A stretch of 64,000 bases of DNA, taken from the NCBI GenBank assembly GCA_965140355.1, contig OZ223191.1:248001-312000 (forward strand). The letters run 5' to 3'. A model generated the notes under the pieces. That model had not been told where the DNA came from, did no database searches, and worked only from the letters and a program-made list of their open reading frames with translations. The position numbers were made by a program, and so were the translations under genes. Positions within the stretch are counted from its first letter, which is position 1, and each line of letters starts with the position of its first letter. The stretch comes from Acetobacterium sp965140355 (GTDB lineage Bacteria; Bacillota; Clostridia; Eubacteriales; Eubacteriaceae). Of this stretch, positions 42,249 through 51,356 are shown in pieces.

Positions 42249-42357
42249 TAAATAATTGTGTCAGACCCGAAATTTCGCAGGATTGGCAGTTGTGACTGGG
42301 AATAACGAGGAACACCGATGGTGTGTTGATCTCGTGATCATTAAGGGGGGATATTAA
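42249..42357 (+). promoter_or_regulatory. Structured leader of rnc with tandem small hairpins
   Basis: A stretch that looks more GC-rich than neighbouring gaps holds CGAAATTTCG, CAGT-TGTG-ACTG, ACACC-GAT-GGTGT and TGATC-TCGT-GATCA in series just before the GTG of rnc. I do not recognise a riboswitch class. RNase III autocontrol through its leader is known in E. coli, so a similar role is conceivable. Confidence 0.45.
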
Positions 42358-43020
42358 GTGACAATCGAAGAAAAGATCGATTATCGTTTCAAAAAAAAAG
42401 AATTATTGAAAATTGCATTAACGCACAGTTCGCATTCAGGTAATTCAACAAATAATGAACGGCTCGAATTCTTGGGGGATGCAGTATTGGAACTGATTAT
42501 CAGTGAGTATTTATTTTTATCTCACAAATTATCTGAAGGTAAGATGACGAAAATCCGTTCCAATATTGTATGTGCCGAGTCTCTTTCTAAAGCAGCATAT
42601 GAGCTCCAACTGGGGGATCATATTTTTTTGGGAAAAGGCGAAATTGTAACCGGCGGAAGGCAACGCAAATCGAATCTAGCCAATGCCTTTGAGGCATTAA
42701 TTGGTGCCGTTTTTTTGGATAGCAATTTTGAAACAACCAGGAAAGTGGTATTAGAGATTTTAGCTAGTAACATCCAGCTCGCATTATCGGGTGCTTTAGT
42801 AAAAGATTATAAAACAGAATTACAAGAATATATCCAAAAAAATAATGATAACGTAATTGAATATATTTTAGACCGATCCGAAGGACCGGAGCACAACAAA
42901 ACCTTTTATATTAATTTAATTTTTAATGGTAACTGTGTTAGCCATGGAATTGGAAAAAGTAAAAAAGAAGGGGAGCAGGATGCTGCTAAAAATTATTTAA
43001 TTAAGGCTAGAAAAATATAA
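42358..43020 (+). CDS. rnc: Ribonuclease III
   Basis: A 220-residue double-strand-specific endoribonuclease for rRNA and mRNA processing. The catalytic signature ERLEFLGDAVLEL is at ~38-50, a second acidic cluster is in ANAFEALIGAVFLDS, and the C-terminal dsRNA-binding domain (~150-220) ends with GKSKKEGEQDAAKNYL. GTG start after a long G-run (AAGGGGGG). It is followed 14 bases later by smc. Confidence 0.95.
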   Translation: MTIEEKIDYRFKKKELLKIALTHSSHSGNSTNNERLEFLGDAVLELIISEYLFLSHKLSEGKMTKIRSNIVCAESLSKAAYELQLGDHIFLGKGEIVTGGRQRKSNLANAFEALIGAVFLDSNFETTRKVVLEILASNIQLALSGALVKDYKTELQEYIQKNNDNVIEYILDRSEGPEHNKTFYINLIFNGNCVSHGIGKSKKEGEQDAAKNYLIKARKI

Positions 43021-43034
43021 ATTGAGGTGAGGGC

Positions 43035-46000
43035 TTGTATTTAAAAAAATTGCGATTGTCAGGGTTTAAATCATTTGCAGACCCTGTAAGCCTTGAGTTT
43101 TCAGAAGGTATTTCTGCAATTGTTGGCCCTAATGGTAGTGGAAAAAGTAATATTACGGATGCCATCAAATGGGTGCTGGGCGAACAAAGTGTTAAATCGC
43201 TGCGCGGAAAAAAAATGGAAGACGTTATTTTCTCAGGAACAGAAAAAAAACAAGCCTCCGGCTATGCCGAGGTTGTTTTAATTTTAGATAATAAAGATGG
43301 AAATCTGGAAAATTATCCTCAGGAAATTGCAATTTCACGAAAACTATTCCGGTCTGGCGAAAGTGACTATGCGATTAATAAAAAACGATGTAAATTAAAA
43401 GAAGTGCATAGTATCTTTATGGATACTGGCTTAGGAAAAAATGGTTATTCACTGATCAGTCAGGGAAGTATCGAAAATATTTTAGCCAGTAGTCCTACGG
43501 AACTGCGAAACATTTTTGAAGAAGCGGTTGGGATTGTCTCTTATAAAACAAAAAAAAACGAAGCTGAAAAAAAGCTTGAACAAACTCAAGGTCACTTGGA
43601 TCGTCTTAGGGATATTATGTCCGAAATTGAAAAACAAGTGGGTCCATTAAAAAATCAATCACAAAAAGCCCAAAGATGGCTAACACTTCATGATGAATTA
43701 AAAACAGTTGATTTGGTTATATTTCGTCGAAAGATGCATATTGCTTTAGCTGAACTGGCAGATTTGCGAAAAAGTCTGGAAAATCAGATTAATGAGTGCG
43801 AGCGAATTGATCAAAATATTCAGAAGAAAGATCACTTATATCAGAAACTGACGATTGAAAATCGGGAATTGGATGTACTAGCTGATACCGAAAAGAAGAA
43901 CCTGTCGGGTATTAAAGCCGAGATTGAACGGATTCAGCAAGAAGATGTTCGCTGTAAAAGTCAATTGGAAGCAAATGTTATAACCTTGGAACGGTTAAAA
44001 ACGGAACAACAGAATTTGATTTTACGAATGGCAGGAACCCAGGAACGAATTAGCGGGATGTTGGACGAAAAGGGCTTGCTAGTGGCGACACTTGAAAATA
44101 ATCAGGAAGTTTTAAAAAAATTAGAAGCGACGTTAAATGAATTGCGACAGCAAGAGCAGCAGGAAAAAGATCGGATCAAAAGTATTCAAGAAGCGATTGT
44201 AAATCATCAGTCTCGTTATGAGCAACTGGAAGAAAAACGGCTAGCACTAAGTAGCAGTATTCAGGAAGTTAAAACCGAAGCCTCGTTTTTAGAACGACGG
44301 TTGCAGGAATTAGACGACAATCAAAAACAATTAAGTGTGGCGTTAAATCAAACCAAAGAAGTTATCGGCAAATTGACTGAGGAGAAAAAGCAACAGGCAG
44401 AACAGTATGAAAATTTGCGAGTTGAACACAAACAAAAATTAGCTGAACAGAAAAACTTACTCGATCAGACGCATTTAATTTCGAACAACTTGCAAGTGAA
44501 TGTTTCTAAGGTAGAATATTTAAAAAATATTCAGAAAAATTATCAGGATTATTTTCCGGCTATTCGCAAACTAATGACTTCGGAAAAAATGCTGGGTCCG
44601 GTCATTCATGAAGTTTATGGTCCGGTTGGGGAACTAATTACAACTGAGACTAAATATCTTCAGGCGATTGATATCGCATTAGGTGCTAAAAGCCAGAATA
44701 TTGTCGTTGCGAGTGTGAAAGTAGCCAGTGAATGTATTGATTTGCTCAAGAAGGAACGTCTTGGTCGGGCAACATTTTTACCATTAAATAATTTGAAATA
44801 CAGTTTAATTGATGAAAAAACGAAAAAAAATCTTAAAAATATGCCTGGAGTTGAAGGCATTGCCAGTGAACTGGTCAAAACTCAGAGTATGTATCAAAAT
44901 GCTATTGATAGTTTATTAGGCCGAATTGTTGTTGTCAGCGACTTTAGATCAGGAAAAGACCTGCAACGAAAGATAGCATCAAAATTTACGATTGTGACTC
45001 TAGAAGGTGAAATTTTTTATCCGGGCGGAGCAATCGTTGGCGGCCAGAACAAGGATAATCGTCAATCGCCGTTTTCTAAAAAAATTGAAATTGTGAATCT
45101 CCAAAAGGAAATAACTAAACAGGAAAAAGCACTGCTTAGTGAGAAGAAACTTGAGGCCGAATCACGAAACGCATTAGCTCAGAATGTCGAGCAATTAAAT
45201 GCTATGGAAGCACAATACAACCGTTGTAAACAAGCATTATGGGAAAAAAATAAAACAGCGGAAGATCTATCAGAGAAATATCAAGTCGGGCAGCAGTCGA
45301 TAGTTAAAATTAAGCAAAAGTTGCTGGTGTTTTCTGAGCAGAATGAGAAATTGAATCAAGAGCTGATTGCGACGGTGGCAAGCTGCAATCAGACGAAGCA
45401 AGCGACAAAAAACCAGGATTCAGACAAAGTTACCGAAGAAATTAGACAACAACTGGATGATTTGCGATTAAGAATATCCGAAAGTCAAATGGCTATAACT
45501 CAGATAAAAGAGAAAATGGCTGGTTTAGATCAGCAAATCATTTTGATGGAAGAGCAGCTTAACCATCAAACAACGCGTCAAAAAGAGCTGGAAGTAGAGA
45601 TAGCGAAGTATCAACAAAACTCCAGGGAACTTACTGTGGTTCAAAATAATCTTATTGGCGATCATGAACGATTGAATAAAGCGATTGAATCGCAACGCGA
45701 AAAAAATAAAAAATCACTCGAACTTCAGAAACAAAATGCCCAACGGTTGGAGATACTTCAGGAAGAAATTAAAAATGAAAACCATCAGCTGATAACCGCT
45801 AATGATAAGAAAAATACATTAACGACTCAATTAAACGGTTTAGAACTGCAAACAAATCATTGGGAAGAAAATATGTACAAAAGTTATGAAATGAACTATT
45901 TAATGGTCGAAGATGCTTATCAACAGCTCAAATGCAATCATCAGTTGGATGAATTGGATCTGTCTGAAGAACGACAACGGATTTTAAAAGAAAAAATAGC

Positions 46001-46607
46001 AGCCCTTGGTAATGTCAATTTGAATGCCATCGACGAATATGTAGAAATTCTGACCAGACATCAGTTTATGAAAGAACAGATCGATGATTTAAAAGCCGGG
46101 AAAAGTGAATTACTCGATATTATTAATACTCTATATGAGGCGATGACTGAGCAGTTTAAAATGAACTTTATTAAGCTTCAGGAAAATTTCACTCGGATTT
46201 TTGGGATTTTATTTGAAGGTGGCCGGGCATATTTGGAGTTTACTGACCCTGCGGGGGTTTTGGAAGGCGGAATTGAACTGGTTGCGCAACCACCAGGGAA
46301 ACGCTTGCGGCACATTTCATTGTTGTCGGGAGGCGAAAAATCAATGGTGGCCATCGCTTTGTTATTTTCATTTCTGGAGATTAATCCGTCACCTTTTTGT
46401 GTGATTGATGAGGTTGATGCAGCGCTGGATGATCATAACATTTATCGTTACATTAATTATCTCAAAAAAGTATCCGAGTATAATCAGTTTATAATTATCA
46501 CCCATCGAAGAAAAACGTTGGAAGTGTGTGATAATCTCTACGGGGTATCGATGTCCAAAGATGGTGTCTCCCAATTAGTATCGGTGAGACTCTCAGATTA
46601 TGCTTAA
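43035..46607 (+). CDS. smc: SMC, chromosome segregation/condensation ATPase
   Basis: A 1190-residue condensin ATPase. N-terminal Walker A GPNGSGKSN (~32-40) and C-terminal signature LSGGEKSMVAIALL and Walker B FCVIDEVDAALDD form the head. Two long coiled coils (~170-500 and ~680-1020) flank a hinge around 510-660 (GPVGELI, PGVEGIASELV, GGAIVGGQ). Length is usual. TTG start after GAGGTG. No scpA/scpB in this window. ftsY follows, as in Bacillus. Confidence 0.96.
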   Translation: MYLKKLRLSGFKSFADPVSLEFSEGISAIVGPNGSGKSNITDAIKWVLGEQSVKSLRGKKMEDVIFSGTEKKQASGYAEVVLILDNKDGNLENYPQEIAISRKLFRSGESDYAINKKRCKLKEVHSIFMDTGLGKNGYSLISQGSIENILASSPTELRNIFEEAVGIVSYKTKKNEAEKKLEQTQGHLDRLRDIMSEIEKQVGPLKNQSQKAQRWLTLHDELKTVDLVIFRRKMHIALAELADLRKSLENQINECERIDQNIQKKDHLYQKLTIENRELDVLADTEKKNLSGIKAEIERIQQEDVRCKSQLEANVITLERLKTEQQNLILRMAGTQERISGMLDEKGLLVATLENNQEVLKKLEATLNELRQQEQQEKDRIKSIQEAIVNHQSRYEQLEEKRLALSSSIQEVKTEASFLERRLQELDDNQKQLSVALNQTKEVIGKLTEEKKQQAEQYENLRVEHKQKLAEQKNLLDQTHLISNNLQVNVSKVEYLKNIQKNYQDYFPAIRKLMTSEKMLGPVIHEVYGPVGELITTETKYLQAIDIALGAKSQNIVVASVKVASECIDLLKKERLGRATFLPLNNLKYSLIDEKTKKNLKNMPGVEGIASELVKTQSMYQNAIDSLLGRIVVVSDFRSGKDLQRKIASKFTIVTLEGEIFYPGGAIVGGQNKDNRQSPFSKKIEIVNLQKEITKQEKALLSEKKLEAESRNALAQNVEQLNAMEAQYNRCKQALWEKNKTAEDLSEKYQVGQQSIVKIKQKLLVFSEQNEKLNQELIATVASCNQTKQATKNQDSDKVTEEIRQQLDDLRLRISESQMAITQIKEKMAGLDQQIILMEEQLNHQTTRQKELEVEIAKYQQNSRELTVVQNNLIGDHERLNKAIESQREKNKKSLELQKQNAQRLEILQEEIKNENHQLITANDKKNTLTTQLNGLELQTNHWEENMYKSYEMNYLMVEDAYQQLKCNHQLDELDLSEERQRILKEKIAALGNVNLNAIDEYVEILTRHQFMKEQIDDLKAGKSELLDIINTLYEAMTEQFKMNFIKLQENFTRIFGILFEGGRAYLEFTDPAGVLEGGIELVAQPPGKRLRHISLLSGGEKSMVAIALLFSFLEINPSPFCVIDEVDAALDDHNIYRYINYLKKVSEYNQFIIITHRRKTLEVCDNLYGVSMSKDGVSQLVSVRLSDYA

Positions 46608-46702
46608 AACGAAATCGCTAAGACCATGCGAAAAAAGCGAACTGCCGGTTTGAGGCTGTTAGGCTTGCATGATTTGATCAATAGATAAGGATGGAGGAAA
46701 TA

Positions 46703-47608
46703 ATGGAATTAAGTTTATATGAACGAATGCGCAACAAATTAGTTAAAACAGCAGACAGTTTTAAAGAAAAAATCGAAAATGTTATGTATATGGGGAGTTT
46801 TGACGATGATTTTTTTGATGAACTGGAAGAAATGTTGATCCTTTCCGATTTAGGAGCGCATACGTCGGTAAAAGTCACAGAAGCGCTGCGTGCTAAGATA
46901 ATTGAAACACGTTCAAAGAGTAAAGAAGAAGTGGTTGGATTTTTGAAAGAAATCCTGATTGAAATGGTTGCGATTGAGACAAAAGAAATGCAAAATCCAA
47001 CCATAATTTTAGTGGTAGGGGTTAATGGGGTTGGAAAAACAACCACCATTGCTAAGCTTTCGGAGCGTTATAAAAAACAGGGTAAAAAGGTCATTATTGC
47101 GGCAGCTGATACGTTTAGGGCGGCAGCAGTCGAACAATTGGATGAATGGGCAAAACGCGTTGGGGTTGACATCATCAAAAGTTCTACCGGTGCTGATCCT
47201 AGTTCGGTTGTTTATGATGCTATTGGGGCAGCTAAAGCAAGAAAAGCGGATATTTTAATTTGTGACACTGCGGGGCGTTTGCATAATAAAGTAAATCTCA
47301 TGAATGAACTTCAAAAGATTAGCAAAACCATTAGCCGTGAGGGGAGCGATTTTACCATTCACAACTTAATTGTCTTAGATGCTACTACCGGTCAGAACGC
47401 AATTAATCAAGCCAAAGTTTTTCATGAATGTGTTGAGATCAGTGGCATTGTATTGACTAAATTGGATGGGACTGCCAAAGGTGGAATTGCCATTTCAATT
47501 ATCGATGAAATGCAGATTCCGATTGAATATGTAGGCATTGGCGAAAAATCAGAAGATTTGATTGATTTCGATCCCAAGAAGTTTGTTGACCTGCTGTTTG
47601 AGCAGTAA
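46703..47608 (+). CDS. ftsY: FtsY, signal recognition particle receptor
   Basis: A 301-residue SRP-family GTPase that docks ribosome-SRP complexes at the membrane. It has an N domain (~1-85) and G domain with GVNGVGKTTTIAKL (G1), DTFRAAA, DTAGRLHNK (G3) and TKLDGTAKGG (G4). It has almost none of the acidic A-domain of E. coli FtsY, normal for Firmicutes. ATG 46703 is five bases after GGAGG; an ATG at 46691 overlaps this site. It ends the rnc-smc-ftsY run at a terminator. Confidence 0.95.
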   Translation: MELSLYERMRNKLVKTADSFKEKIENVMYMGSFDDDFFDELEEMLILSDLGAHTSVKVTEALRAKIIETRSKSKEEVVGFLKEILIEMVAIETKEMQNPTIILVVGVNGVGKTTTIAKLSERYKKQGKKVIIAAADTFRAAAVEQLDEWAKRVGVDIIKSSTGADPSSVVYDAIGAAKARKADILICDTAGRLHNKVNLMNELQKISKTISREGSDFTIHNLIVLDATTGQNAINQAKVFHECVEISGIVLTKLDGTAKGGIAISIIDEMQIPIEYVGIGEKSEDLIDFDPKKFVDLLFEQ

Positions 47609-47617
47609 GTGCTAAAG

Positions 47618-47656
47618 AAATGTCATGTTAAGCTAGAATTAAAGCTTGACATTTTT
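47618..47656 (+). terminator. Terminator after ftsY, overlapping the next promoter
   Basis: AAATGTCA (47618-47625) pairs with TGACATTT (47647-47654), with an inner AAGCT/AGCTT stem, then T bases. The 3' arm contains the TTGACA of the ylxM promoter. Confidence 0.75.
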
Positions 47657-47674
47657 AACGCTAGGACTTACAAT
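47646..47674 (+). promoter_or_regulatory. Promoter of ylxM-ffh
   Basis: TTGACA at 47646-47651 and TACAAT at 47669-47674, 17-base spacer. The -35 box lies within the ftsY terminator stem. Confidence 0.78.
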
Positions 47675-47722
47675 AATAAGGTCGTCAAGTAAAATTCCTT
47701 TACGACAATAATGAAGGTGCGT

Positions 47723-48079
47723 ATGGAAAAAAAAGTTGGCGAACAATATTTATTTGATTTTTATGGTGAGCTATTAACAGAAAAGCAAAAACGGATTTTA
47801 GAGTATTATTATGATGATGATTATAGTTTGGCCGAAATTGCTGAGGTCATGTCGGTTACCCGACAAGGAATTTTTGATGTCATTAAACGTTCTAAAGCCA
47901 TGATGGAAGCCTATGAAGAAAAACTGGGACTCATTGCCAAATTTTTAAAATCGCAAATTCTCCTGGAGGAAATCGAGGAAAAGTTATTAGCTTGTGTTGC
48001 TCGTGAAAAAGACGAACAACTTAAATCTGAATTGATGCTGGTGGTCGAAAAACTGATTAAAGTCAGTGAAGAAAACTAG
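47723..48079 (+). CDS. ylxM: YlxM, SRP-associated helix-turn-helix protein
   Basis: A 118-residue sigma-70-region-4-like HTH protein (DYSLAEIAEVMSVTRQGIFDVIKRS, ~residues 35-60) with a helical C-terminus. YlxM stimulates SRP GTPase activity in Streptococcus; DNA binding is not required by the known role. ATG 47723 matches the family N-terminus (YLFDFYGELLT) and is chosen over ATG 47711. Ten bases before ffh, in operon with it. Confidence 0.9.
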   Translation: MEKKVGEQYLFDFYGELLTEKQKRILEYYYDDDYSLAEIAEVMSVTRQGIFDVIKRSKAMMEAYEEKLGLIAKFLKSQILLEEIEEKLLACVAREKDEQLKSELMLVVEKLIKVSEEN

Positions 48080-48088
48080 AGGTGACAG

Positions 48089-49426
48089 ATGATCTTTGAA
48101 GGATTAAATGAAAAATTTCAAAATATTTTTACCCAGCTTAAACGCAAAGGTAAGCTTAATGAAAAAGATATTCAAGAAGTAAATCGAGAAATAAAAATGG
48201 CCTTGTTAGAGGCCGATGTCAACTTTAAAGTAGTTAAACAATTTACGAAGAATATTGGTGAGCGGGCGATTGGCCAAGAAGTGTTAAGTAGTCTGACTCC
48301 AGGGCAACAATTCATTAAAATTGTCAAAGATGAGATGACAACCCTTCTCGGTGGCGAAATTGAGCGGATGGACTTTGTTCAGGGACGTCAGAATGTTTAT
48401 ATGATGGTTGGTCTTCAGGGCGCCGGTAAAACGACAACTGCTGCTAAAATTGCTAACTTGTTAAAAAAAGAAAAAAAGTTTAAACCTCTGTTGGTTGCCT
48501 GTGATGTTTACCGTCCAGCAGCCATTAAACAGCTTGAAATATTAGGAACCGAATTAAAAATTGATGTCTATTCAGAACATGATGTCAAAGACCCTATCGG
48601 AATCGCTAAACGGGGACTTCAAAAATCAACAGAAGAGCATTATGATCTGGTTATCTTTGATACAGCGGGACGATTGCAAATCGATGAAGCTCTGATGGAA
48701 GAACTGGTTAAAATTAAAGAAACCATTAATCCGACCGAGATTTTATTAACCGTTGATGGGATGACTGGGCAGGAATCAGTCAATGTTGCTAATGAGTTTA
48801 ATCGGCTTTTGGATATTTCGGGAGTCATTTTAACGAAAATGGATGGCGATACCCGTGGTGGGGCAGCGTTATCAATTACTTATACGATTGGAAAAGCCAT
48901 AAAATATATTGGTACTGGCGAAAAATTGACAGATATCGAACTTTTTTATCCGGATCGGATGGCATCACGTATTTTGGGAATGGGAGATGTTCTTTCTTTT
49001 ATTGATAAGGCCCAAAACATGATGGATGAGGAAAAAGCCAAAGAACTGGAAGAAAAGTTCAGGAATCAGGATTTTGATCTTAACGATTTTCTTGATCAGA
49101 TTAAGCAAATTGAAAATATGGGCTCGATTAGCAGTTTATTGGAAATGATACCGGGAGCCAATAAAAAAGCCATGAAAAACATGGATTTAAGTGGCGCGAA
49201 TACTAAGCAAACCGAAGCAATTATCTTGTCAATGACCAAGGAAGAACGGCATAAACCAGGAATTATTAATGCCAGCCGGAGAAAACGAATCGCGTTAGGA
49301 AGCGGTACCAAGGTAGCTGACGTCAATCGGTTGTTAAAAGGATTTGAGCAGTCTAAAAAAATGATGAAACAATTCTCAAATCCCAATATTGCTAAGAAGG
49401 GTCGCATGAAGCTACCGTTTATGTAA
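48089..49426 (+). CDS. ffh: Ffh, signal recognition particle GTPase
   Basis: A 445-residue SRP54 homologue: N domain, G domain with GLQGAGKTTTAAKIA, DTAGRLQIDE and TKMDGDTRGG, and C-terminal M domain (~300-445) that binds SRP RNA and signal peptides, with the SRRKRIALGSGT RNA-binding segment. GAGGTGA precedes the ATG. The M-domain Met-rich tail is short (MMKQF). Partner FtsY is encoded just upstream. Confidence 0.96.
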   Translation: MIFEGLNEKFQNIFTQLKRKGKLNEKDIQEVNREIKMALLEADVNFKVVKQFTKNIGERAIGQEVLSSLTPGQQFIKIVKDEMTTLLGGEIERMDFVQGRQNVYMMVGLQGAGKTTTAAKIANLLKKEKKFKPLLVACDVYRPAAIKQLEILGTELKIDVYSEHDVKDPIGIAKRGLQKSTEEHYDLVIFDTAGRLQIDEALMEELVKIKETINPTEILLTVDGMTGQESVNVANEFNRLLDISGVILTKMDGDTRGGAALSITYTIGKAIKYIGTGEKLTDIELFYPDRMASRILGMGDVLSFIDKAQNMMDEEKAKELEEKFRNQDFDLNDFLDQIKQIENMGSISSLLEMIPGANKKAMKNMDLSGANTKQTEAIILSMTKEERHKPGIINASRRKRIALGSGTKVADVNRLLKGFEQSKKMMKQFSNPNIAKKGRMKLPFM

Positions 49427-49490
49427 ATTATTGTTGTTATCAAGGACACTCAGTCATTAGATAAAAGATATTAAGAAAGGGGGAACAAAT

Positions 49491-49736
49491 ATGGCAGTAA
49501 AAATTAGATTAAAAAGAATGGGTAAAAAGAAAAAACCTTTTTATAGAATCGTTGTTGCTGATGCGCGAGCACCACGTGACGGTAAATTCATTGAAGAAAT
49601 TGGATACTATGACCCTTGTGTTGATCCTGCACTTGTTAAATTAGATGCAGACAAAGCAAAAGTATGGTTAGCTAATGGTGCAAAACCAACAGATACCGTT
49701 AAATACCTATTAAAAAGAGAAAACGTAATCGAGTAG
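49491..49736 (+). CDS. rpsP: 30S ribosomal protein S16
   Basis: An 81-residue ribosomal protein with the conserved start KIRLKRMGKKKKPFYRIVVAD and IGYYDP. AAGGGGG lies upstream of the ATG. First gene of the rpsP-khpA-rimM-trmD-rplS group. Confidence 0.97.
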   Translation: MAVKIRLKRMGKKKKPFYRIVVADARAPRDGKFIEEIGYYDPCVDPALVKLDADKAKVWLANGAKPTDTVKYLLKRENVIE

Positions 49737-49752
49737 TACCAGGAGGTAAATG

Positions 49753-49983
49753 ATGAAAGAACTTGTGGAAATTATTGCCAAAGCTCTTGTTGAACACCCC
49801 GATGCCGTATCAGTCCAAGAAGTTGAAGGCGAACAATCCATTATTTTGGAATTAAAGGTCGCTGATGACGATATGGGGAAAGTCATTGGAAAACAGGGGC
49901 GCATCGCAAAAGCAATTCGTACCGTCATAAAAGCCGCTGCCACGAAAGAAGATAAACGTGTCATGTTGGAGATTATCCAATAA
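49753..49983 (+). CDS. khpA: KhpA, KH-domain RNA-binding protein
   Basis: A 76-residue single KH domain with the nucleic-acid loop GKQGRIAKAIR (GxxG region) at ~45. Known KhpA partners KhpB in controlling sRNAs and cell division in Streptococcus. ATG 49753 is six bases after AGGAGG; ATG 49750 is one codon earlier and less well spaced. Confidence 0.93.
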   Translation: MKELVEIIAKALVEHPDAVSVQEVEGEQSIILELKVADDDMGKVIGKQGRIAKAIRTVIKAAATKEDKRVMLEIIQ

Positions 49984-49991
49984 AAGGCATT

Positions 49992-50017
49992 GGGCTGTTT
50001 ATACAGCTCTTTTTTTT
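49992..50017 (+). terminator. Terminator after khpA
   Basis: GGGCTG/CAGCTC (one G-T pair) with a 6-base loop and a run of eight T bases. rimM, 39 bases on, may depend on read-through. Confidence 0.7.
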
Positions 50018-50055
50018 CGGGCGTTTTTAGTTGCTAATCAAAACAGGAGAAAAAA

Positions 50056-50568
50056 ATGGAAAATAACCGTTTAATCATTATTGGCCGTATTCTTGGTGTT
50101 CATGGTATAAAAGGCGAATTGAAAGTTTTGCCATTGACAGATGATCCGGGTCGTTTTTACGAACTGGATGTTGTTACCCTGATTAAAGGTAAAATGGAAG
50201 AAGTTTATAAAATTACTAGTTGCCGTTTGCATAAAACGAATGTATTACTTTTTTTGGAAGGCATTTCGACGCGAAATGATGCGGAAGCGATGATTGGCCA
50301 AGAAGTGTGCATTCCCAGAGATTTAGCGGTAGAATTGGCCGAGGATGAGTTTTTTATTGAAGAACTAATGGGACTGGAAGTTTTTAATGATGGTGTTCTG
50401 TTAGGGAAAATTACGGATGTGATGCAAACTGGCGGAGTCGATGTTTATACCATTTCTAATGGCCGGAAAAATTATTGCGTACCAGCTCGAAAAATTTATT
50501 TTAAAGAGATTAATGTTAGCAGTGGCCGGATCGAGGCAACCATCCCTCAGGAAATATTGGATTTATGA
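50056..50568 (+). CDS. rimM: RimM, 16S rRNA processing protein
   Basis: A 170-residue 30S assembly factor binding S19. The N-terminal GRILGVHGIKGELKVLPLTD beta-barrel and C-terminal PRC-barrel (EELMGLEVFNDGVLLGKITD, VPARKIYFKEI) are typical. Its stop overlaps the trmD start (ATGA). AGGAG precedes the ATG. Confidence 0.94.
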   Translation: MENNRLIIIGRILGVHGIKGELKVLPLTDDPGRFYELDVVTLIKGKMEEVYKITSCRLHKTNVLLFLEGISTRNDAEAMIGQEVCIPRDLAVELAEDEFFIEELMGLEVFNDGVLLGKITDVMQTGGVDVYTISNGRKNYCVPARKIYFKEINVSSGRIEATIPQEILDL

Positions 50569-51263
50569 AGTATTATTTTTTAACCTTGTTTCCGGAAATA
50601 TTTGAAACATATTTTGAAACGGGGATGGTTGGTCGGGCTGTAAAAAATGGCTTTATTGAGTATCAAATTATTAATATTCGTGATTTTTCAGGCAATAAGC
50701 ATCATAAAGTTGATGATTCACCTTATGGTGGCGGAGCAGGGATGGTGATGACGGCTCCTCCGATTGTTTCGGCCTTAAAAAGTATTAATAAGTATACTGA
50801 AATTCCGGTTATCTATTTAACTCCAGGGGGTAAACCTTTTAGCCAGAGCGACGGTGTGGTTCTCGCTGAGAATAAGGAGCTGATTTTTATTTGCGGGCAT
50901 TATGAAGGAATTGATCAGCGAGTGATTGATTATTATGTGGATCTGGAGTTTTCGGTGGGTGATTATGTTTTAACAGGCGGTGAATTACCGGCGCTTACTT
51001 TAGCGGATGCAATTTCCAGACATATTCCTGGTTTTCTGGGAAATTGTGAAAGTTTATCAGAGGAATCATTTGAACATTATTTATTGGAGTATCCGCAATA
51101 CACTAAACCCCGCGAATTTGAAGGGCACCCAGTGCCGGAAGTATTGCTTTCGGGGGATCATGCAGCGATAAATAAATGGCGATTTGAAAATGCGCGAGAA
51201 AAAACTCGAAAAAAAAGACCTGATTTATATAAAAAACATGAAAAATGCTTGCTTAATGAGTAA
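50565..51263 (+). CDS. trmD: TrmD, tRNA (guanine-37-N1)-methyltransferase
   Basis: A 232-residue SPOUT knotted methyltransferase that prevents frameshifting by m1G37. Signatures: LTLFPEIFE at the start, DDSPYGGGAGMVM, ICGHYEGIDQRV and the knot region SVGDYVLTGGELPAL. Four-base overlap with rimM. rplS follows with its own promoter and leader. Confidence 0.96.
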   Translation: MKYYFLTLFPEIFETYFETGMVGRAVKNGFIEYQIINIRDFSGNKHHKVDDSPYGGGAGMVMTAPPIVSALKSINKYTEIPVIYLTPGGKPFSQSDGVVLAENKELIFICGHYEGIDQRVIDYYVDLEFSVGDYVLTGGELPALTLADAISRHIPGFLGNCESLSEESFEHYLLEYPQYTKPREFEGHPVPEVLLSGDHAAINKWRFENAREKTRKKRPDLYKKHEKCLLNE

Positions 51264-51277
51264 ATAAAATGTATAAT
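51249..51277 (+). promoter_or_regulatory. rplS promoter
   Basis: TTGCTT at 51249-51254, 17-base spacer, TATAAT at 51272-51277; it begins inside the 3' end of trmD. Confidence 0.7.
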
Positions 51278-51283
51278 ACATCA

Positions 51284-51350
51284 GTATGTTATTAAGAGAG
51301 ACGGTCCTCTGTACATGAGACAAGAACGTCGGGAATCGAATATTAAGGAG
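51284..51350 (+). promoter_or_regulatory. Probable L19 leader RNA
   Basis: The 5' untranslated region of rplS contains GACG...CGTC enclosing CTC...GAG, then GGGAATCGAA and AAGGAG. Position and pairing resemble the L19 leader element of Firmicutes. An alignment to that RNA family would settle it. Confidence 0.5.
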
Positions 51351-51356
51351 AAAAAA

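Noticed and set aside
42256..42357. 33-codon frame ending at the rnc start
   Set aside because: TTG start without a ribosome-binding site, and the hairpins explain the region better. Kept only as an alternative.
46626..46688. 20-codon peptide between smc and ftsY
   Set aside because: No good ribosome-binding site and the length is within chance expectation.
51315..51356. Extended N-terminus of L19
   Set aside because: It would translate the leader RNA; the AAGGAG site and family start fit ATG 51357.
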